DNA from: Scalesia atractyloides
Lineage: Eukaryota; Streptophyta; Magnoliopsida; Asterales; Asteraceae
Direction of reading: 5' to 3'
Length of the DNA stretch: 64,000 bases
NCBI GenBank assembly: GCA_947069175.1
Contig: CAMTDV010000018.1
Span: 39,692,869-39,756,868, forward strand
Shown here: one piece after another, positions 57,259 through 64,000 of the stretch
How the letters are laid out: every line of letters begins with the position of its first letter
Numbering within the stretch: position 1 is the stretch's first letter
Translations under genes and position numbers: made by a program
Notes under the pieces: model-generated
Databases searched by the model: none
Seen by the model: only the letters and a program-made list of their open reading frames with translations
What the model was told of the DNA's origin: nothing

Positions 57259-58650
57259 TGTAACACCCCAAAAACATCGCAGCGGAAATACAAACGTAAT
57301 GGTGACGGAAGTTGGTGCCCATAAATATCTTAGTGGATGATGCATCATTAATTTTGGACATATTACTTAATTAAAACATTGTTTACAAATTTAAACATAA
57401 ACCACAACCATAACATAGTTAAGTTGTTTTGATCCATTATGGATCTCATTACAACATTGTCCCAGGTTAGTTTTAAAAGTTGTCCAAAACATTTTAAAGA
57501 AAAACATGCATCAAGACCACAAGACACGCCATAATTCCCGAAGCCATGCTCAAGTACCTGAAGAACACGTTAAAATCAAGTGTCAACACAAAGGAGGGTG
57601 AGCTCACATATTCAAATTTAAAACAAGGAAAACTTTGTAATTATGTGTTTATTATCAAAACATCCAAATAATTTTTTCGAAAGTTAATTTATTTCCTTAA
57701 TAAAACTCATGGGTCAGCCGTCGCGAGCGTTTCCCCAAAACCTCCGAACTAAGCATCTTCCCAAGTTTCACATATTAAATTCATTTTTAACATCCATTTG
57801 TTCAGATTCGTAAGTTTGCAAGACATTACGAGCTATATATTAACATTAAGGGTATAATCAATGCTAGACAATAACATAATATGAATTCGTCGCTTGACAT
57901 GACACGGAGCTTCCGGTCGCGACGGGGTTGTCAACCCGATAGATCTATCAACAATTCCACGCAATCCATATTAATGATTAAATGGCTAAGTTCGGGCAAA
58001 TGCCCGCAATGGGTCACCCAATGTGCCAACCTTATGAACAATATATATATCCTACTAAAATGATAAAATTTAATATAACACGTTGTACGAATCCCCGACG
58101 TCCCCACCGAAACGTAAGCCTAATCCCGATACTCACTCTCTTGAGACCGGGCCAATTCGTTACAACTTTAGATTTAAACATTTATATCTACATGGTCGTT
58201 CTATCACATAACGCCGTAAAATCCCCATTTCATCCCCGAAACGTATATATCATTATTCCAAAATCCGTTTCATCCCGAAACATATTTATATTCAAAACCA
58301 TGTTTTTCTCCAAAAACATATCACATAATTTCCAAATCATATTTTCCACGAAAATATATTTATAGTTTAATCAAAGGCATATTTTATACGAAAACGTATA
58401 CTTAACCTTTTAAGGCGTGTTCTTCCCCAAAACATATACTAAAACAGTAAAAAGAGGGGTTTAGTGACACTCACCTTTGGGTGCGTAAGTAAATTATCGC
58501 AATCCCACAATTCGATTCTACACATCCTAACATACGTAGGCACGATTTAATAATCAATATATTACAAAATTCCTAAGTTTCTCAAATACTTAGAATTTCA
58601 CATAACTTTGAGATTTTCTCGAAAAGTTATTATTTTTAATTATGTTGGCA

Positions 58651-58654
<4 letters not shown>

Positions 58655-58688
<34 letters not shown>
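58655..58688. repeat. TA microsatellite
   Basis: About 16 uninterrupted TA units inside the LTR. Confidence 0.95.
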
Positions 58689-58691
<3 letters not shown>

Positions 58692-60591
58692 GTTCATATA
58701 TATATTTTTAAGATTTTGCGACTTGAACGATTTTATTGGTGATCTTAATGTTTTATCCGTTACACTCCCGTTTATAAATACTATATATCTACGATTTGCA
58801 TTTCGTAATATATATACATAAACATGCACATATTCACAATATCATAACACGCGAAAACTCATTAACTTATTCACTTTATCATTTTTAAAGCATGTATACA
58901 CGAAATAACTCACTAAGTTAACCTATGTATCAATTTTCATGCTTGACAAATAAGTTACACATTTTAACACGATTTCACCGATTCTACCGTTTTAAACATA
59001 CAAGCGTACATCCATATCTTACTTCCCGCTATCTTGTCAACACTTAACATATTCATATTCACATATTTAAATCACATGACACATTTAAACACATAAGGTT
59101 CATCCATTAACAACCCATTCTAGTGTATATTGAAAAATGCGTATTTTAGTGATTAGGTAACGTTTTCGGGCGCCGGAAGTTACGTATGACTAACCAAACA
59201 CCAAATAAACTAAATATAGGTTAATATACTTATATTTATACTAAAAATATAAGCTTATTTACTGATTTAAAACAGTTTCGTAGAAACCCTTTTAAAATGA
59301 GATTTTTACCGTTTTTACCGCATAGTTTTGCGTCAAACGTTACCATAACCATCCGAACTCGAAACGACTTCATATTTTAACACAATACATATTATATACT
59401 GAATAAAATGATGGTTATAACCAGATTAGTGCAGTTTTTGTGTAAGGCACATAAACCATGCGGTTTCATGTATTTTACAACACTTTTAAGCACATAGTAC
59501 AACATGCAAAGCTAGTAGACTTTATGCAAAGTTGCATGTCATTTTATACTTCAAATAACACTATTTTTATGCTTTATAATCCAATCAAAACTTATTTTTA
59601 TCATAACACACTTTGTTCATCATTTCATGACCACTAATCATCATGCATGTCTAAGTACATGAACTTAATGCACGCATATCATAATATCATCAATATGCAT
59701 GCACTCATATGCATCTAGACATACATTTATATCATTTTCATATATCCAAGAACATTCTCATCTTCATATAATCATCATCAAATCATTCATAGCATTAATG
59801 CATGTAACATTCTCATGCTTTTATGAATTAACAAACAAATTTCATGTGCATGCATACATATATACACATATACACGGCTACACATATATATGTATACATT
59901 ATTCCAAAACTCAACTTTTCATGTTCTTACTTTAATCATATGAACTTTATCAAAACCCTTTTTAGAACCTTCCAAGATCACACATTCAATCACATATCAA
60001 CATCTTTTCATGCAAGATCAAATCAAATATCAAATCTCAAAATCTCATATGTATATATACATATACATACATACGGCCCTACATACATACATACACTTAT
60101 CCATTTTCATTTTATTTGAAAACCCACTTGTTATTTTTTTTAAGTTAGTGATTAATTCCAAGAACAAGAGAAACCTTCCAACATCATTATCATCACCAAG
60201 AATCAAGAATACGATTTTAAAAATAAGTTTATACCTTTCAAAATTTTTGTGGGTTTTTGATAAATTTTGATGATATGGAGCTTGCACCTTCTTAAAATCA
60301 CCTTAAAAACTCTCTTAGATTATCAAAAGTTACTAGAAATGGACATGGATCTTCAAATCTTCAAAGTTTGAATTTTAGTGTGTGTGTGTATGTTGTGTTT
60401 CAGCCAAGATATGCAAGAGAGAGAGTGTGTGAGATTTGTGTTGTGATCTTTATTCTTGGATTTGGAAGATTTTTAGAAGATATGGTGAGACATAATCATC
60501 ACTTTGTGTTTCCAAGGTTAACAAGTGTAAGAGAGAGTGTAAGAACTCCTCCATAGCTGCCACCTCCTTCCATACACACATATATACTCGT

Positions 60592-60630
60592 ATACATACA
60601 TACATACATACATATATATATATATATATT
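60592..60630. repeat. ATAC then TA microsatellite
   Basis: About five ATAC units merging into a TA run inside the LTR. Confidence 0.9.
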
Positions 60631-61298
60631 ATATGTAGGCTAAAAACTGGTATTTTACTAGATACCGATGTTTTATCTAGCGTTTAACTGCGTTTTAACG
60701 CGTTTAAATTTATTTTCAGCGCTCTATAAAAATAAACTCACTAAAATATTACTAATCAATATTTTATTTGCATGTCCGGCAACGTTGTCGGTATTTGGCA
60801 GTATGCGTGTTGTGTTGCACAGTACGCGCTTAAATTCGCAAAATAAAGATTTTAAGCGTTTTAAATTATTTTTATCATTCTATTAAAATAAAATTGTCAA
60901 ATTATTACTATAATAATTATTGGTTACCCTGAACTGGCTGTGTTGACAGTATTTTATCAGATATGCGCAGTATCGCGCAGTACACGCTTAAACTTGAAAA
61001 ATAGAGGTTCTTAGCGTTTTAAATAATTTTTCCTCACGATTATGAATAAATATATTATTTAACTCACAACGGACTGGGATTTTAACATTATCCGGCCGTC
61101 ACCAACTTTCGTTTCGCATTTTAACCGTTACGCGATAAGCGTTTATCTTAATATTGCCAACGTAATTTTTATCAAACTTTGGATTTTCCAACACATTAAA
61201 TACCATATATAAACATCATAAATAATCAAATACGGCCTTTTTTCATTTATGACACGTGTTACATTTGTACGGGACAGCCTAAATAGCCGGGTGTCACA

Positions 61299-61312
61299 GT
61301 CTCCCCCTGTTT
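61299..61312 (-). other. polypurine tract of gypsy element 2
   Basis: CAGGGGGAGACTG on the minus strand, directly before the LTR; same position and form as in gypsy element 1. Confidence 0.85.
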
Positions 61313-62758
61313 AAGCAATTTCGTCCCCAAAATTCTTACACTATAGGTTTTGTTTTCGCTAGACTTAAAGAGATGCGGATATTTTCGTTGCATCTGGTCC
61401 TTTCGTTCCCATGTGAACTCGTGTCCACGCTTGGAATTCCAGCGAACCTTGACCAACTTGGTCTGACTCCTTCTAAGCTTCTGAATCTTCTCATCTAGAA
61501 CTTCAACCGGTTCCTCGATAAATCTCAATTTATCGTCTACTTGAACCTCATCAGGGGGTATAATTAGTGTCTCATCCGATAAACACTTTCTCAGGTTGGA
61601 AACATGAAACACGTCATGAACTCCATTCAAATCCTTAGGCAGCTTAAGCCTATACGCGATTGATCCAACACGAGATGCGATTTCGAAAGGACCTATATAC
61701 CGTGGGCTTAGCTTTCCCCCTTTTCCAAATCTAACAACACCTTTCCAAGGCGACAGTTTCAGTAGAACACGATCCCCGACTTGAAACTGCAACGGTGTCC
61801 TTCGGTTGTCTGCATAACTTTTCTATCGATCGGCGGCAGCTTTCAACCTTTCCTTGATCTGGATAACCTTGTCGGTGGTTTCCTGGATAAGCTCAGGTCC
61901 GGTTAGTTGCCTTTCGCCAACTTCAGCCCAACAAAGGGGTGATCGACACTTTCTTCCGTACAAAGCTTCAAACGAAGCGGCTTTGATACTAGCGTGGTCA
62001 CATTTGTTGTAAGAAAACTCTGCCAGCGGAAAATGAGTATCCCAACTTCCACCGAAATCAATCACGCACGCTCTCAACATGTCCTCTAACGTCTGAATGG
62101 TTCTCTCACTCTGACCATCCATTTGAGGATGATACACAGTACTCATGTCCAAACGAGAACCCGGGGACTCTTGAAGAGATCGCCAAAATCTGGAGTCAAA
62201 TCGTCCATCTCTATCAGAGATACTTGACACAGGCACTCCATGTCGGGCTACAATCTCATTGAGGTACAACTGTGATATCTTTTATGTCTTGTATGTTTCC
62301 TTAATGGCTAGAAAATGAGCAGACTTCGTTAATCGATCCACAATTACCCATATGGTGTCATGTCCACGTGACGTACGGGGTAATTTGGTGATAAAGTCCA
62401 TAGCAAGATGCTCCCACTTCCATTTAGGAATCTCGGGTTGCTGTAGAAGCCAAGACGGCCTCTGATGTTCAGCCTTAACCTTTGAGCATGTCAGACATTT
62501 ACTTACATACACCGCAATATCTCTCTTCATATTCGACCACCAATATAACTCCTTGATATCCTGATATATCTTGGTAGAACCTGGGTGAATCGAATATCCG
62601 GACTTATGAGCCTCGTTCATAACTAGTTCACGTAGGTTACCTCTAAGCGGAACCCAAACTCGGTTCATGAAGTACATTACTTCATCCACTTTTGGTATCA
62701 GTTCACATTCCAAACCTCTCAAGCCTTCTCTACTCAGGTTCTCATCTTTCAAAGCTTC
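61313..62758 (-). pseudogene. gypsy 2 integrase with chromodomain-like tail
   Basis: Minus strand, one uninterrupted frame apart from stops: 62752-62285 (ELYWWSNMKRDIAVYVSKCLTC, AMDFITKLP), 62269-61826 (SDRDGRFDSRFW, DGQSERTIQTLED) and 61792 down (GPFEI module, VRWNSKRGHEFTWE). TAA at 62284-62282 and TAG at 61825-61823 interrupt it; the latter stands where CAG is expected (ADRQKSYAD). The frame reads through the polypurine tract and stops inside the LTR at 61259. All three catalytic acidic residues are intact. Confidence 0.9.
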
Positions 62759-64000
62759 TCACTGTGCATTACGAATTCGATTGGTCAAATTGGTTTGTAT
62801 GGTCAAACCCAAAGCACGAACGCGCAGAGGCTTTTCCCGCTCTTTCCTACTGAGCGCATCAGCAACAACATTTGCTTTCCCTGGGTGATAACGAATATCA
62901 CGCTCATAATTATTGAGTAACTCTACCCAACACCGCTGTCGCATGTTGAGTTCCTTCTGATCAAAGATATGTTGGAGGCTCTTATGGCCTGCGTAAATCG
63001 TACACTTCGTGCCATACGGATAATGTCTCCAAATCTTTAAAGTGAACACAACAGCTCCCAACTCTAAATCATGAGTTGTGTAGTTCTTCTCATGCACTTT
63101 CAGTTGTCTGGATGCATAGGCTATCACTTTGTCCTTCTCCATAAGCACGCAACCAAGGCCCAAACGTGACTCATCACAGTATACAACAAAACCGTCATTT
63201 CCCTCAGGCAGGGATAGAATAGGTGCACTACACAACTTCTCCTTCAACATCTGAAAAGCTTCATCTTGCTTTTCTGTCCAATCAAATTTCTTATCCTTCT
63301 AGGTCAATAGCGTTAATGGTTGCGCTATTTTGGAAAAATTCTCAATGAATCTTCTATAATACCAAGCAAGTCCTAAGAATTGTCGCACCTCTGACGGAGT
63401 CTTCGGCGCTTCCCAATTCTTAATCGCCTCAATCTTCGGCGGGTCCACATGTATACCTTTCTTATTTATGACATGACCGAGGAAATGCAACTCTCGAATC
63501 CAAAATTCACATTTAGAGAACTTGGCATACAACTTCTCTTTCTTCAACAACTCCAGAATCATCTTCAAATGTTGCTCATGATCTTCTTTGGTTCGCGAAT
63601 AGATTAGTATATCGTCAATGAATACTATCACGAATTTATCCAAGTAGGGTTTGCATACCCTGTTCATGAGATCCATGAACACTGCAGGCGCATTAGTTAA
63701 GCCAAAATGCATGACTAAGAACTCATAATGGCCATAACGTGTTCTAAAAGCAGTCTTCGGAACCTCTTCCTCAGCAATCTTCAACTGATGATAACCTGAA
63801 CGCAGGTCTATCTTCGAGTAGTAGCTTGATCCTTGAAGCTGGTCGAACAAATCGTCAATTCTTGGTAACGGGTACCGATTCTTGATAGTCAGCTTGTTCA
63901 ACTCTCTGTAATTAATACACATTCATAAAGAACCATCTTTCTTCTTCTTGAACAACACAGGTGCTCCCCAAGGCGAAAAGCTTGGTCGTATGAAACCTTT
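62759..64000 (-). pseudogene. gypsy 2 reverse transcriptase and RNase H, runs off the window
   Basis: Same frame as the integrase. From 64000: KGFIRPSFSPWGAPVL, TGA at 63925-63923 (Arg expected), MCINYRELNKL, RIDDLFDQLQG, FGLTNAPAVFMDLM, an intact VFIDDILIYS, then TAG at 63301-63299 (LLT*KDK, Gln expected) and RNase H with VVYCDESRLGLGCVL, THDLELGAVVF and RYHPGKANVVADALSRK. The catalytic Asp of RNase H motif TDHKSLQHIF has become AGHKSLQHIF. TGA at 62761-62759 (Arg expected). No frameshift in 2.7 kb, so the element is younger than its neighbours. Gag, protease and 5' LTR lie beyond the window. Confidence 0.9.

Larger units (their letters stand above)
57259..61298 (-). mobile_element. 3' LTR of a second gypsy element (4,040 bp)
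   Basis: Plus-strand ends TGTAACACCC and GGGTGTCACA form a 10-bp inverted terminus with one mismatch. A polypurine tract abuts the right end. It interrupts the copia integrase, so it inserted later. Contents are AT-rich non-coding DNA with microsatellites at 58655-58688 (TA) and 60592-60630 (ATAC, then TA) and many catatatac-type words at 59700-60120. The short ORFs in it are composition artefacts. Confidence 0.85.

Noticed and set aside
59699..60287. Several ORFs of 60-91 codons around 59.7-60.3 kb
   Set aside because: They translate tracts of catata-type simple sequence inside the 4-kb LTR, with no domain and overlap on both strands.
1..64000. A host gene or a gene cluster
   Set aside because: No exon-like stretch outside retrotransposon domains could be supported; every long ORF matches gag, pol or the accessory ORF.

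Overview
The window is repeat-dense nuclear DNA from a flowering plant. Nothing in it looks bacterial, and I found no host gene, tRNA or rRNA gene. Almost every base belongs to a decayed LTR retrotransposon: Ty1/copia, mostly with gag and pol like the Sire (Sirevirus) lineage, and Ty3/gypsy chromovirus of the Tekay/Del kind. Wording of the gag, pol and extra ORF resembles elements I know from Asteraceae (daisy family). That placement is recall, not a computed result.

Layout. 1-7891: one copia family in three pieces; a minus-strand pol split into 7891-6262 and 692-1, with a plus-strand gag-pol copy (719-5893) and an unrecognised minus-strand fragment (5890-6255) between the halves. 7901-8189: minus-strand LTR. 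8164-16514: minus-strand Sire-like copia with 5' LTR, PBS, three-knuckle gag, pol, and an accessory ORF in the env position with its own promoter-like leader. 16653-17838: LTR, PBS, leader and gag start of a plus-strand copia. 17786-40988: an array built from ~2.38-kb units, each a minus-strand LTR plus a palindrome-rich leader and a scrap of plus-strand gag, which also contains two copies of a gag-only element inside a ~7-kb duplication with inverted LTR pieces. 40993-41677: another copia LTR, PBS and leader. 41678-54686: a Tekay-like gypsy arranged LTR-internal-LTR-partial internal on the minus strand. 54687-57258: 47 bp of array DNA, then a second gag-to-integrase copy of the first copia family. 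57259-64000: 3' LTR (4.04 kb) and pol of a second gypsy, running off the window.

How the parts work together. None of the pol copies can be active as written: all carry stops or frameshifts, and many stops are C-to-T changes at CG or CHG sites, confirmed by reciprocal comparison of copies within the window. The non-coding parts are the striking feature. LTR promoters (TATA boxes) and the leaders after the PBS carry dozens of short palindromes with core TTCG-NN-CGAA, most often in the form CAAGTTCG-NN-CGAACTTG. Their outer bases differ from site to site yet stay self-complementary, and one array unit has grown a perfect palindrome with 38-bp arms. This looks like a palindrome-building process acting on Sire-type LTRs. 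It may be related to the cis-region palindromes reported for maize Sireviruses as small-RNA targets.
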